A DNA stretch of 64,000 nt, taken from NCBI GenBank assembly GCA_014385025.1, contig JACRTB010000003.1, positions 124,001 to 188,000 on the forward strand. Direction: 5' to 3'. Source of the stretch: Yanshouia hominis. GTDB taxonomy: Bacteria; Bacillota; Clostridia; Oscillospirales; Ruminococcaceae. Of the stretch, positions 24,387-33,170 are shown in pieces. The notes under the pieces were generated by a model. It had not been told where the DNA came from and made no database searches. It worked only from the letters and a program-made list of their open reading frames with translations. Positions within the stretch are counted from its first letter, which is position 1; every line of letters starts with the position of its first letter. Both the position numbers and the translations under genes were made by a program.

Positions 24387-25592
24387 ATGAAGAAGTTTTT
24401 AGCGATGCTTCTCGCAGTGTCCATGGTTGCGAGCATGTCCGCGGTTTCCTTTGCGGTTTCCGGCAGCAGCCGTACTCTGACCGGCACCCCTGACAAAACC
24501 ACACCTGCCGATGCCTATGCATCGATGATTAAGGATGGCAAGTATGACGATGACGACGGCTATCCGATCGACACCACCCTCATTGGACCGTTTGGCTACA
24601 ATTCTGACGACAAGAACCTGACCATTGATTCGGTGGAATATGGCAAGACCGCCTATTTCCTGCTCACCGAATATTACCTTGATTCCGGCGAGGAGACCCG
24701 TCTGGTCACCCAGTCCGAAAGCACCGACAAGCTGAAGGTCAAGGGCGATTGGGAAGAGGGCAAGAGCCTTGTCGATGGAATGGCCATCACTAAGAAGAAG
24801 GTCAACGGCTTCGGCGTCTATGATGACCTTGACGACAAGGATAACTTTACCGAGGACGCAGACTTTACCTCTGATATGGCGAATGACTACGGCTTTGTTT
24901 CCGGCAAATACTACTACATGGTCGCTATCACTGTTGAGGATTCTTCCTCGACCTCCGATGCGGACATCATCGGCACCCTGACCCTTTCGAAGTCCAAGAA
25001 GCCGAAGGCTGACGACATCGACTTCGACGTTGCGATCAATGTCGACTGGGAGCAGAGCTATCGCAAGACCGAGGATCTGACCATTGAGGGCGACTATGAT
25101 CCGATCTACTCCGAGACCTACTACGCGCTGAAGTTCGACTGCGACGAAGAGATTGAGCTTGGCTTTAATGACGACTCGACCTTTACCGTTGACGTTTCCG
25201 GCCAGCCCAAGACCCTGCTTTATTTCGACACCGACTTCAATTCCTCGATTGCTGCGAAGTATCCGCTTGCGGAACTGAACTTCTGGAATGGAAACGGTGC
25301 GAAGTTCAACCGTACCGGCGAGATGTTCCTCTCGATCGGCGATGAGGACTACGACAACTACTACCTCTATCAGATCAATTCGGACGGCTCCCTTTCTGAG
25401 GTGGCCAATGCCGAGTACGACGATGCCGATGAGGGCTTCTACTTCAAGACCCGTACTCTCGGCAGCTATGTCGTCTCCGATATGGAGCTGGACACCAGCG
25501 CCACCGAATCGAGCGACGAGAGCGATGACATCGTTGTGACCCCCGTTGACCCGGTAACTCCTGTTAACCCCGGCACCGGCGCGAGAGCCTAA
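24387..25592 (+). CDS. Large acidic secreted protein (paralogue 2)
   Basis: 401-residue exported protein, the closest relative of the 22515 product. It has a signal peptide at residues 1-23 and an N-terminal domain with TGTPDKTTPADAYASMIKDG and DDDDGYPID.TLIGPFGY in common with paralogue 1. The central and C-terminal repeats share FTVDVSGQPKTLLY, FWNGNGAKFNRTGE and the terminal NPGTGARA. It is shorter in the acidic N-terminal insert. Tandem arrangement, common promoter and common regulatory box show a recent duplication. No enzymatic motif is seen; an S-layer-like or secreted matrix protein is a guess. Confidence 0.8.
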   Translation: MKKFLAMLLAVSMVASMSAVSFAVSGSSRTLTGTPDKTTPADAYASMIKDGKYDDDDGYPIDTTLIGPFGYNSDDKNLTIDSVEYGKTAYFLLTEYYLDSGEETRLVTQSESTDKLKVKGDWEEGKSLVDGMAITKKKVNGFGVYDDLDDKDNFTEDADFTSDMANDYGFVSGKYYYMVAITVEDSSSTSDADIIGTLTLSKSKKPKADDIDFDVAINVDWEQSYRKTEDLTIEGDYDPIYSETYYALKFDCDEEIELGFNDDSTFTVDVSGQPKTLLYFDTDFNSSIAAKYPLAELNFWNGNGAKFNRTGEMFLSIGDEDYDNYYLYQINSDGSLSEVANAEYDDADEGFYFKTRTLGSYVVSDMELDTSATESSDESDDIVVTPVDPVTPVNPGTGARA

Positions 25593-25626
25593 ATTCCGGT
25601 TATCCGGCAAATGATCCTTGCGAAGA

Positions 25627-25660
25627 CAGCCGCCCACTTCTCCAGTGGGCGGCTGTTTGT
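25627..25660 (+). terminator. Intrinsic terminator after paralogue 2
   Basis: CAGCCGCCCACT (25627-25638) pairs with 25644-25655, followed by TTTGTTAT. Confidence 0.85.
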
Positions 25661-25666
25661 TATCCG

Positions 25667-25721
25667 AAAAAGACGCCCTGCGTGTGGTCCCTGAAACGGG
25701 GCCGCGGTTCGGGCGTCTTTA
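25667..25721 (-). terminator. Intrinsic terminator of the Cys-rich protein gene
   Basis: On the minus strand a TAAAGACGCCC arm (25721-25711) pairs with GGGCGTCTTTTT (25678-25667) around a GC-rich inner stem and ends in a T run. Confidence 0.7.
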
Positions 25722-25746
25722 GGGGGCTCGCAGACAGAAAATCCGG

Positions 25747-26529
25747 TTAGCTGTTGGATTCGAGATCCGCGAGACGGGGCGGGAAAAATTCGTCGGTCGG
25801 AAAGGCGATCTTCCTGAAGAGCTCGCAGGGATCGTCGGTGTTGTCCTGCGCGGTGCATTCCTTGTCGGGGATGCAGAAATCATAGATCGGGATCATGATC
25901 TGGACCTGACGCATCAGCTGGACGATCGAGAAAAGTCCAAGGGTGATGCAGAGCTCGCGCTCGGCACAGACCTCATGGAAGCAGCCGTCGAACTGGCAGG
26001 CGATTTCCTGCGGGGGGGCAAAGCGGCGCGGCCTGGGCGGGCAGCAGGGGCATACCCGGGAAGCCAGCACCATCGGGTCCACCACCTGCACATTGACGAT
26101 GGGGGCGTTTCCGCAGGTCTGTGCCAATGCGGCATCGGTCGAGAAGGTTCTGACGCTGGCCTCGCTGCCGAAGAGGATGACCTTCTTGGAGAAGGTGGCA
26201 AGTCCTTCCAGACAGACAGGGGGGCATCCGGGCGCCTGATAGGCGGCGACACACACCTTGAAGAAGAAGGTCATATCCACCGAGAAGAACCCCTTGTTGA
26301 AGGCGAGAGGCTCTACCTCGAAATGGACGCCGCAGACCTCTGCGCTGCGGACTTTGATGTTGGTTGCCTGATCGATCACGCTTTGGCCGGCATCGGTGAA
26401 GTAGACCGGGAGATCCCGCACGCAGTCTTTGTCGCTGCAGGCGTCATAAATCCTCCGCGTATCGATGCAAACGGCCTCACGAAAGACATTTGCCGCTCCT
26501 CCGGCAAGGTTGTCATTGGAAAGTGCCAT
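25747..26529 (-). CDS. Cysteine-rich clostridial protein, possible spore coat component
   Basis: 260-residue soluble protein with about 17 cysteines, including a CPCCPPRPRR segment near residue 158. There is no signal peptide. The N-terminal FREAVCIDTRRIYDACSDKDC (about 16-36 in outline) is a pattern I associate with uncharacterised proteins of spore-forming Clostridia. High cysteine content without export is typical of mother-cell coat proteins that become cross-linked. A promoter resembling the sigma-K consensus lies upstream (26569-26595), which supports that reading. AGGAGGATTAGC precedes ATG 26529. Function is inferred only. Confidence 0.7.
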   Translation of the reverse strand: MALSNDNLAGGAANVFREAVCIDTRRIYDACSDKDCVRDLPVYFTDAGQSVIDQATNIKVRSAEVCGVHFEVEPLAFNKGFFSVDMTFFFKVCVAAYQAPGCPPVCLEGLATFSKKVILFGSEASVRTFSTDAALAQTCGNAPIVNVQVVDPMVLASRVCPCCPPRPRRFAPPQEIACQFDGCFHEVCAERELCITLGLFSIVQLMRQVQIMIPIYDFCIPDKECTAQDNTDDPCELFRKIAFPTDEFFPPRLADLESNS

Positions 26530-26568
26530 GCTAATCCTCCTGTTCGATAAATCAAGTTGTACTCACTA

Positions 26569-26595
26569 CATAGTATGAGTGGATGGATTTTTTGT
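26569..26595 (-). promoter_or_regulatory. Candidate sigma-K promoter
   Basis: On the minus strand AC (26595-26594), exactly 16 bases, then CATACTATG (26577-26569). The sigma-K consensus is AC-N16-CATANNNTA, so only the last base differs. It lies 40 bases upstream of the Cys-rich gene. Confidence 0.45.
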
Positions 26596-26688
26596 GACCT
26601 TCCAGCGCAGTTTTACCGCAGACCAATTTCTGTATGGAGATCCGCTGCCGCCGGAATGCAGAGGACCTGCCGTTTCCGGGCGGCGGGA

Positions 26689-26717
26689 TTGCGAAACGTC
26701 GTCTCTTCTGCTATACT
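26689..26717 (+). promoter_or_regulatory. Sigma-A promoter of the carboxypeptidase gene
   Basis: TTGCGA (26689-26694), 17 bases, TATACT (26712-26717), 32 bases before the start codon. Confidence 0.7.
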
Positions 26718-26749
26718 ATTCAAGATATGAAAAAGAGGGTAGAACGGCG

Positions 26750-27721
26750 ATGAGAAGAAAGCGAAAAAAGGGAAGAGGGCTTCTGCTTTGCGGGATACTG
26801 AGCCTCCTGCTGGCGGCCGGTTTCGCGGCGGAAGCACTGTGGCGGGAAATTGGCACCCGGGCGGACCGGAACGTTCCCGGCGCGCTGCTGACCGCCACCG
26901 CGCCGGGCGTTGGACGAAGGGCGCCGGGGCTGGTTCTTCAAAGCAGTAACGCACTGCTGTTTGATCCCTCCAACGGCGGAGTGCTGTATGCCAAGGGCGC
27001 CGAAGAACGGATTTATCCCGCGTCGCTGACCAAGGTGATGACCGCCTATGCCGCGTTGGAGAAAATCGAAAATCTCGATGCCCCCATTATGCTGATCTAC
27101 GAGGATTATGCGGGGCTTTACGAGGCAAACGCCTCGATGGCGGGTTTTGTCATGGGGGAGACTGTGACGGTCCGCGACCTGCTTTATGCCGCGATGCTGC
27201 CCTCCGGCGCGGAAGCGGCGCGGGCGCTTGCAAGGGCAGGCTCCGGCTCGGTGGAGGCCGCGGTGGAGAGGATGAACCGGCTTGCGGAGGAGCTGGGAAT
27301 GCAAGATACCCATTTTTCCAACGTTACGGGGCTGCACGATGAAGAGCATTATACCACCGTTTCCGATTTGGCCCTTCTTTGGCGGGCCGCAATGAACAAC
27401 CGGGACCTGATGGACGCCGCCGGTTCCCTGACCTATACCACCACGCCAACCGAGCAGCATCCGGAAGGGCTGCGTCTTGTTTCGACGATGGTGCCGAAGC
27501 TTCGAATGCTGGAACGGGAGACTCCCGAGCCTATCATTGGCGGAAAAACCGGCTACACAGAGGAGGCGGGACTCTGCCTGGTCAGTGCGGCCGAGAGAGG
27601 GGGCCTTCGCCGTGCATTGGTTACGGTAGGCGCTCCGGGAGACGGCCAGTCTCCGCCTTACAATCTGTCCGATGCCTATCTTCTCTACGAACGCTGCCTT
27701 CCAAAAGAAGATGGAATGTGA
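26750..27721 (+). CDS. D-alanyl-D-alanine carboxypeptidase (DacF-like)
   Basis: 323-residue low-molecular-mass penicillin-binding protein (peptidase S11) that trims the terminal D-Ala from peptidoglycan stem peptides. An N-terminal uncleaved anchor or signal helix occupies residues ~8-28. The active-site SxxK is SLTK (about residue 95 in YPASLTKVMTAYAAL), the second motif is SGAE near 155, and KTG is GGKTGYT near 270. The C-terminal beta domain of DacA is absent, so this is a short form. ATG 26750 follows AAGAGGG. The gene is now followed by an integrated element that split its terminator. Confidence 0.9.
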   Translation: MRRKRKKGRGLLLCGILSLLLAAGFAAEALWREIGTRADRNVPGALLTATAPGVGRRAPGLVLQSSNALLFDPSNGGVLYAKGAEERIYPASLTKVMTAYAALEKIENLDAPIMLIYEDYAGLYEANASMAGFVMGETVTVRDLLYAAMLPSGAEAARALARAGSGSVEAAVERMNRLAEELGMQDTHFSNVTGLHDEEHYTTVSDLALLWRAAMNNRDLMDAAGSLTYTTTPTEQHPEGLRLVSTMVPKLRMLERETPEPIIGGKTGYTEEAGLCLVSAAERGGLRRALVTVGAPGDGQSPPYNLSDAYLLYERCLPKEDGM

Positions 27722-27793
27722 CAGCCGCCGTTCCTTTGCAAAAAGCGAATACAGGAACCCGGTCCTTGCCATTATTTCCGCCATTGTGAGAAT

Positions 27794-27858
27794 AAAAAAT
27801 CCCGCTGCATCGGATGGGTGCTCGTAAGACAGTAATTCTAAAAAATTACTATTTTACG
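27794..27858 (+). repeat. Left arm of the split terminator and left element junction
   Basis: AAAAAATCCCGCTGC (27794-27808) is the left half of a stem whose right half is 7.5 kb away (35358-35373). CGTAAGACAGTAAT (27823-27836) is the inverted partner of the right junction, and ATTACTATTTTACG (27845-27858) is its direct copy with one mismatch. Confidence 0.7.
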
Positions 27859-27891
27859 GCATCTGTCTGACAGGGTTGGAAAACAACTACG

Positions 27892-27932
27892 AAAAGAGCG
27901 ATGTCGAGTTGAAAAACTTAACATCGTTCTTT
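27892..27932 (+). terminator. Hairpin at the left end of the element
   Basis: AAAGAGCGATGT...AGTT pairs imperfectly with AACT..ACATCGTTCTTTTT, giving an intrinsic-terminator-like structure upstream of the DUF6061 gene. It may shield the element from host transcription. Confidence 0.6.
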
Positions 27933-27970
27933 TTCTATCTCAAAATCATTAAAATTACGGAGGTTTTAAC

Positions 27971-28219
27971 ATGAAGCGTCTTTTATCTTGCGATTTTAAC
28001 ATGGATACCGTCTGTGTGGAGCTGAAATTTTCGGATGGCAGCATGATTGCCATTGATACCATTGCCGTTGAAAACGAGGTTGCAGACAATATGTATCAGC
28101 GGTCAGAACTTGATTATCTTATCTACAATGACCCGATTGCATACGCCGATCTGATACTCAACGGCAATCCCGAAGTCTATCTCAAGGCGGTAACAATAAA
28201 CAAGCCATTTGAAAGTTAA
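27971..28219 (+). CDS. DUF6061-family small protein
   Basis: 82-residue acidic cytosolic protein matching the DUF6061 family as I remember it: MKRLLSCDFNMDTVCVEL start, then a region on sensing or structure ending PEVYLKAVTIN. Such proteins are typical cargo of integrative elements of gut Clostridia, and their function is unknown. The ribosome binding site is ACGGAGG seven bases before the ATG. A terminator at 28229-28265 makes it monocistronic. Confidence 0.75.
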   Translation: MKRLLSCDFNMDTVCVELKFSDGSMIAIDTIAVENEVADNMYQRSELDYLIYNDPIAYADLILNGNPEVYLKAVTINKPFES

Positions 28220-28228
28220 AATTACTTT

Positions 28229-28265
28229 GCCCGCAGGAGTAGTAATATCTCTGCGGGCATAATTT
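28229..28265 (+). terminator. Intrinsic terminator after the DUF6061 gene
   Basis: GCCCGCAG (28229-28236) pairs with 28251-28258, followed by ATAATTTTG. Confidence 0.75.
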
Positions 28266-28323
28266 TGTTTGCGCATACAAATATCGGTTTTGTAAGTTTC
28301 TATTTACCGTTTTCTAAAAACTA

Positions 28324-28352
28324 TTGAAAATGGTAAAAATTTGTGATATAAT
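28324..28352 (+). promoter_or_regulatory. Promoter of the ATPase/McrBC transcript
   Basis: TTGAAA (28324-28329), 17 bases, TATAAT (28347-28352), 22 bases before the start codon of the ATPase gene. No other promoter is seen before mcrB, so one transcript probably covers all three genes. Confidence 0.75.
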
Positions 28353-28374
28353 ATCTATTGTGAGGTGATGCGCC

Positions 28375-29583
28375 ATGAAACTTATTACTCGAAATCAATA
28401 TTTAGAAAAACTGATCAACGTAATCGGTACTCCAGATATTAAGGTCATAACAGGTGTTCGCCGCAGCGGAAAATCCAAGCTACTTGAAGCATTTAAGAGC
28501 CATGTTGAACAGAATGTACCCGACCACAATATCATTCAAATCAACTTCAACTTGCCGGAGTTTGACCATTTGCTTGAGTACAGACCTTTGTACGATTATA
28601 TCAATTCGCAGTACGTGGCTGGTAAAGAGAATTTTGTTTTGATCGATGAAGTGCAGATGTGTACCGATTTTGAAAAAGCAATCAACGGTCTACACGCATC
28701 TGAAAAGTTTGACATCTATATTACAGGCTCAAACGCTTTCCTTTTGAGTTCTGACCTTGCTACGCTGTTTACCGGAAGAACCTTTGAAATCAAGGTGTTC
28801 CCCTTCTCATTCAGCGAATATATGCAGTATTTTGGTTACAGTGACAAGTATGCTGTCGTGGACAAGTATATGATTGAGGGCGGTATGGCTGGCTCCTATC
28901 TCTATAAAGATCAAGAAGCCAAGTATGATTATATTGCCGATGTGTTCAATACGCTGATTGTTCGTGATATTCGCAAGAAATATAAAATCCGTAATATGCA
29001 GCTCATGGATAGACTTGTGGATTTCCTTATGGACAATATCTCTAATCTGACCTCGGCACGAAACATCACAAACACTTTCAGCGGATTAAAGGAAAAGGTA
29101 AACCACGTTACGATCAGCTCGTATATTCAATATTTGTGCAATGCCTTTGCCTTTTATAAAGTCCGTAGATACGACATCAAAGGAAAAAAGTATCTTTCAA
29201 GCAACGACAAGTATTATCTGAGCGACCATACTTTCCGATATGCCAAGCTCGGCACGAAAAACATGGACTATGGCAGAATCCTTGAAAATGTGGTTGCGAT
29301 AGAGCTGCTCCGTAGAGGGTATGAGGTTTATGTCGGTGTGCTTTACAAAAAAGAAATCGACTTTGTTGCAATCAAGCGCAACGAGAAGATTTATATACAG
29401 GTTTCCGATAATATCAGCGATGACAAGACTTTTGAGCGTGAGGTTTCTCCCTTGCTTCAAATCAAGGATGCCTATCCCAAGATGGTAATTGCCCGCACAC
29501 GACATGATGAATATCAGTACGAAGGTGTAAAGATTATTGATATTGCTGATTGGTTGCTGGACTTATTTCCAAAGCGTAAATAA
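28375..29583 (+). CDS. AAA_14/DUF4143 ATP-binding protein
   Basis: 402-residue STAND-like ATPase. The Walker A motif is GVRRSGKSK (about residues 27-35), and Walker B is FVLIDEVQ (about 86-93). The C-terminal DUF4143 domain spans about 200-370, with DFVAIKRNEKIYIQV giving a nuclease-like D-x(n)-K signature similar to PD-(D/E)xK folds. These proteins are common on mobile elements and suspected of roles in defence or DNA maintenance, but no mechanism is established. GTGAGGTGATGCGCC precedes the ATG. Its position 47 bases before mcrB suggests joint expression. Confidence 0.88.
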   Translation: MKLITRNQYLEKLINVIGTPDIKVITGVRRSGKSKLLEAFKSHVEQNVPDHNIIQINFNLPEFDHLLEYRPLYDYINSQYVAGKENFVLIDEVQMCTDFEKAINGLHASEKFDIYITGSNAFLLSSDLATLFTGRTFEIKVFPFSFSEYMQYFGYSDKYAVVDKYMIEGGMAGSYLYKDQEAKYDYIADVFNTLIVRDIRKKYKIRNMQLMDRLVDFLMDNISNLTSARNITNTFSGLKEKVNHVTISSYIQYLCNAFAFYKVRRYDIKGKKYLSSNDKYYLSDHTFRYAKLGTKNMDYGRILENVVAIELLRRGYEVYVGVLYKKEIDFVAIKRNEKIYIQVSDNISDDKTFEREVSPLLQIKDAYPKMVIARTRHDEYQYEGVKIIDIADWLLDLFPKRK

Positions 29584-29629
29584 TTTCGATTTTGGAAAAC
29601 AGAAACTTTAAGAATAAAGAGGATGAAAC

Positions 29630-31798
29630 ATGGAAACAAAAGCATATCTCAGTTGGGTAGACTTTTACATGGAGTTAGCAGACAAACTGCTGGCATACAA
29701 AAATAATAGGAAAACTCTTATAGATAAAGTCAAGGCTATTTATACCGCTATCAATATGCGTTTACCAAAGTTGGAGAAGGATAACAAGATTGTCGATATC
29801 GATCCGTTTACAATTTTCGGGCTTTTCAACAAAGGCATTACAAATGCAAACAGAATTTCCATTTTGCGAGGTTTTGCACAAGAGTTTTCTGTTAAAGCAC
29901 AAGTCCCGGATTCTTTCGATGGAATCCCTGTCTTGAACAATATGGCAGCAACTTTTTATTGCTTCATTGGAGACCGTCAAGAAAACGATATTGAAAACTT
30001 GTGGCAAGTGTTTGTATCAGCTCTGGAATATGCGAATACGCACTCGGATAGCAGTAAAAAGACATTTGTAGCAGCGTATGATGTTGCATCTCAACAAAAA
30101 GGCGTTAAATGGAATTTGACGATGGCGCTCTATTGGATTCGTCCGTATGAATATATCAACCTGGATTCTCGCAACCGTTGGTATATTTGCAATCCCGAAA
30201 ATATGCCTGTTGATTACATCGAAAGCATCGGTGCCTTTGAAACTGTTCCTACTGGTGCGGAGTATCTTGCCATTGTAGATAAAAGTCGTGCTGTCCTTGA
30301 AAAAGGTAACTATCGCTATAAGAATTTCCCTGAACTGTCTTATTACGCATGGGTTATTTCAGAACAGGTAAACGAGGAAAATCGTGCCGCAGCAGTTGAA
30401 AATACTCGTGTAAATGCAGGCGAAGCCATTGGCGATAAAGATGTTCATACCGTCCATTACTGGATTTATTCTCCCGGTTATGGCTCTGCTATGTGGGACA
30501 AGTTCTATGAAGATGGTGTTATGGCAATTGCCAGAGAGCACATCGGTGATTTGAGACAATTTGCATCAAGGAAAGAAATGCAAGATCGCATGATGGAATG
30601 TGGCGGAGATACAGGTACTCGTTCTTATAAAAATGCTTCCTTGGAAACATGGCAGTTTGTACACGAATTAAAACCCGGTGATGTTATCTTTGCGAAAAGC
30701 GGCAAGCGCACTATTATCGGTCGTGGTATAGTAACTTCGGATTACTACTATGATGATAGCTATTCTGACGAATACAGAAACCTTAGAAAAGTAAATTGGA
30801 CACATAAAGGCGAGTGGGAGCATCCCGGAAATGCAATTACCAAAGTGCTGACGGATGTAACCTCATATACCGATTATGTTGAAGAAATCTCTGCGCTGTT
30901 TGAAGATGAGGTATCTGGGGATGTTGAGGAGGTAAAAATCGAATACCCGATTTATACCGCAGAAGATTTTCTCAGCGAAGTTTATATGAGCAGAAGCAAT
31001 TATGATATTCTTTCCAACCTGCTCATTAACAAGAAGAATATCATCATGCAGGGTGCGCCTGGTGTTGGCAAAACCTTTGCTGCTAAACGACTTGCTTACT
31101 CTATGATGGGTGTCAAAGATCCGAGCAGAGTTATGATGGTGCAATTCCATCAAAGTTACAGCTACGAAGATTTTATTATGGGATTTAGGCCCGCTTCAAC
31201 AAGTTTCGAATTGAAAAAAGGACCATTTTATAGTTTTTGTAAAAAAGCGGAGCTTGACCTTGAAAACGACTATTACTTCATCATTGATGAAATCAATCGT
31301 GGGAATTTGAGCAAAATTTTCGGTGAGCTATTTATGCTCATTGAGAACGACAAGCGTGGCGTATCGTTACAGCTTCTCTATTCAGATGAGAAATTCTCCG
31401 TACCCGAAAATGTTTATATCATTGGCATGATGAATACAGCAGACCGAAGCCTTGCTATGTTGGATTATGCTCTCAGACGCCGTTTTGCTTTCTTTGAATT
31501 TTCTCCGGCGCTTGAAACGGATGGCTTCCGTCAGTATCGTCAAGGAAAGGATAACAAAAAATTCGATAGTCTTATTGCGACTATCGAAAAGTTAAATATC
31601 GCTATTGAAAACGATGAAACTCTTGGCAGAGGTTTCCGCATTGGTCACAGCTATTTCTGCACAGACAAACCTATCGATGATATGTGGCTGAACGCAGTGG
31701 TTACATACGAAATTGTTCCTCTCTTAAATGAGTATTGGTTTGACGAACCGAGCAAAGTTCGGGATTGGGAATATGCTTTGCGTGAGGCGATTCGATGA
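29630..31798 (+). CDS. mcrB: EVE-domain McrB-type restriction GTPase
   Basis: 722-residue translocase subunit of a type IV, modification-dependent restriction system. An N-terminal domain of unknown type (about 1-240) is followed by an EVE-like modified-base reader (about 265-410; GDVIFAKSGKRTIIGRGIV). A McrB AAA+ domain (about 440-722) has Walker A GAPGVGKT (near 475), the QFHQSYSYEDFIMGFRP segment, NRGNLSKIFGEL and the sensor MMNTADRSLA. E. coli McrB lacks the EVE domain, so target choice probably depends on a base modification read here. The stop overlaps the mcrC start (ATGA). GAGGATGAAAC precedes the ATG. Confidence 0.9.
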   Translation: METKAYLSWVDFYMELADKLLAYKNNRKTLIDKVKAIYTAINMRLPKLEKDNKIVDIDPFTIFGLFNKGITNANRISILRGFAQEFSVKAQVPDSFDGIPVLNNMAATFYCFIGDRQENDIENLWQVFVSALEYANTHSDSSKKTFVAAYDVASQQKGVKWNLTMALYWIRPYEYINLDSRNRWYICNPENMPVDYIESIGAFETVPTGAEYLAIVDKSRAVLEKGNYRYKNFPELSYYAWVISEQVNEENRAAAVENTRVNAGEAIGDKDVHTVHYWIYSPGYGSAMWDKFYEDGVMAIAREHIGDLRQFASRKEMQDRMMECGGDTGTRSYKNASLETWQFVHELKPGDVIFAKSGKRTIIGRGIVTSDYYYDDSYSDEYRNLRKVNWTHKGEWEHPGNAITKVLTDVTSYTDYVEEISALFEDEVSGDVEEVKIEYPIYTAEDFLSEVYMSRSNYDILSNLLINKKNIIMQGAPGVGKTFAAKRLAYSMMGVKDPSRVMMVQFHQSYSYEDFIMGFRPASTSFELKKGPFYSFCKKAELDLENDYYFIIDEINRGNLSKIFGELFMLIENDKRGVSLQLLYSDEKFSVPENVYIIGMMNTADRSLAMLDYALRRRFAFFEFSPALETDGFRQYRQGKDNKKFDSLIATIEKLNIAIENDETLGRGFRIGHSYFCTDKPIDDMWLNAVVTYEIVPLLNEYWFDEPSKVRDWEYALREAIR

Positions 31799-32832
31799 TT
31801 CGGATTCAAAACATTTATCATATGCTTGCATACGCTTTTCAAATTTTGAGAGAGCAAGGGTATGCAAGCTGTGGTACAGAAGAATTTGAAAATACCACCG
31901 ACCTATTATCTGCCATTCTTGCAAAAGGTGTAACTGTACAAATCAAGCGTGGTCTTGGTCGCACATATATCGAAGAAACAGAGCCTCTGAGTTGTTTGCG
32001 AGGTAAGATTGATGTTACGGAATCCATCAAACAGCAGACCATTATAACGCAGCAGTTGGTCTGTACATATGATGAATTTTCTGTTGATTCTTACATGAAT
32101 CGTATTTTGAAAACTACAATGGAGTTACTCTTGCGATATGACATCCCAAAAGCAAGAAAAAAGGAATTGCAGAATTTGATTCTCTATTTTAATGATGTTG
32201 GGACGATTGACATTTATAGTATAAACTGGAGCTTTCGTTTCAATCGCAACAATCAAAGTTATCAAATGTTGATGTCGGTCTGCTATCTTATCATCAAAGG
32301 ATTGTTGCAGACAACCGCTGATGGGTCTGTGAAACTGATGCAGTTTTTGGATGAACAACGGATGTGTCGCTTATATGAGAAATTCATTCTGGAATATTTC
32401 CGAAAACATTATCCGCAGATCAAAACAGCAGCATCTCAAATCGGTTGGGCATTAGATGATGGCATAAGTGCGATGTTACCTACAATGCAATCTGACATTA
32501 TGCTGACTTATAGAAACAAAACACTTATCATTGATGCCAAATACTATGGACATGCCACACAGAAGCAATACGATGTGAACACGCTCCACTCGAACAATCT
32601 ATATCAGATTTTCACTTATGTGAAAAATAAGGCAGCAACGGGTGGAGAAGTATCCGGTATGTTGTTGTATGCCAAAACTGATGAGGCAATACAACCCAAT
32701 AATACCTACATGATGAGCGGCAATAAAATCAGCGTAAAAACGCTTGATTTGGATTGCGAGTTTTCTGAAATTGCAAATCAACTCAATAAAATAGCTGATG
32801 AGTTTTTGCATAATAGCTCCATAGGAGCGTAG
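31795..32832 (+). CDS. mcrC: McrC-type restriction endonuclease subunit
   Basis: 345-residue nuclease partner of McrB. The C-terminal PD-(D/E)xK core is visible as SDIMLTYRNKTLIIDAKYY (about residues 235-253), with the metal-binding Asp before the strand and D-A-K after it. The N-terminal half (about 1-190) is the alpha/beta McrB-interaction region. McrC stimulates McrB GTP hydrolysis and cuts DNA between two modified sites. The gene overlaps mcrB by 4 bases. Together they protect the host, and so the element, against phages with modified DNA. Confidence 0.9.
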   Translation: MIRIQNIYHMLAYAFQILREQGYASCGTEEFENTTDLLSAILAKGVTVQIKRGLGRTYIEETEPLSCLRGKIDVTESIKQQTIITQQLVCTYDEFSVDSYMNRILKTTMELLLRYDIPKARKKELQNLILYFNDVGTIDIYSINWSFRFNRNNQSYQMLMSVCYLIIKGLLQTTADGSVKLMQFLDEQRMCRLYEKFILEYFRKHYPQIKTAASQIGWALDDGISAMLPTMQSDIMLTYRNKTLIIDAKYYGHATQKQYDVNTLHSNNLYQIFTYVKNKAATGGEVSGMLLYAKTDEAIQPNNTYMMSGNKISVKTLDLDCEFSEIANQLNKIADEFLHNSSIGA

Positions 32833-33170
32833 CCGATTTTGAAAAAATCGTTAAAGGGTTTGGGATGTTTCCCAACAAGTACGCACGAGTGGGTACCGCC
32901 GTGCCCTGCTTGCCAAGTCTGAAATCGCAGAGTGTGCATACACCCGCTGTGCTTGCTATTCGACCTTATTCAAGATGGCAAGTGCCATTTTCACAAATGG
33001 AAATCGGCGGCAACCGCCGCCTTGTCTACTGAGAAGCGAAACGGACGGACGCTGTCAATGGCGGCGAAGCCGTTCATCTTGACCATTGACGGCGGCTGTC
33101 CGTTTTGCTATCCCACGATATTTTGAATGAAACGAATCGAAGTGAATGAAAGAAAAGGAGGTTCGACACG
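32833..33170. other. Noncoding stretch with nested inverted repeats
   Basis: No gene is seen over about 340 bases. A long imperfect inverted repeat has 23-base arms (33039-33061 and 33083-33105, 20 of 23 paired) around a small CGGC-GAA-GCCG hairpin (33062-33072). A separate GGCGGCAACCGCC hairpin lies at 33006-33021. Candidates are a transfer origin, a recombinase binding site or remnants of a lost mobilisation gene; the sequence does not decide. Confidence 0.55.

Noticed and set aside
22527-25637. Long antisense frames (over 400 codons) opposite both secreted paralogues
   Set aside because: They mirror the duplicated genes and contain hydrophobic low-complexity sequence generated by Asp/Glu codons read backwards.
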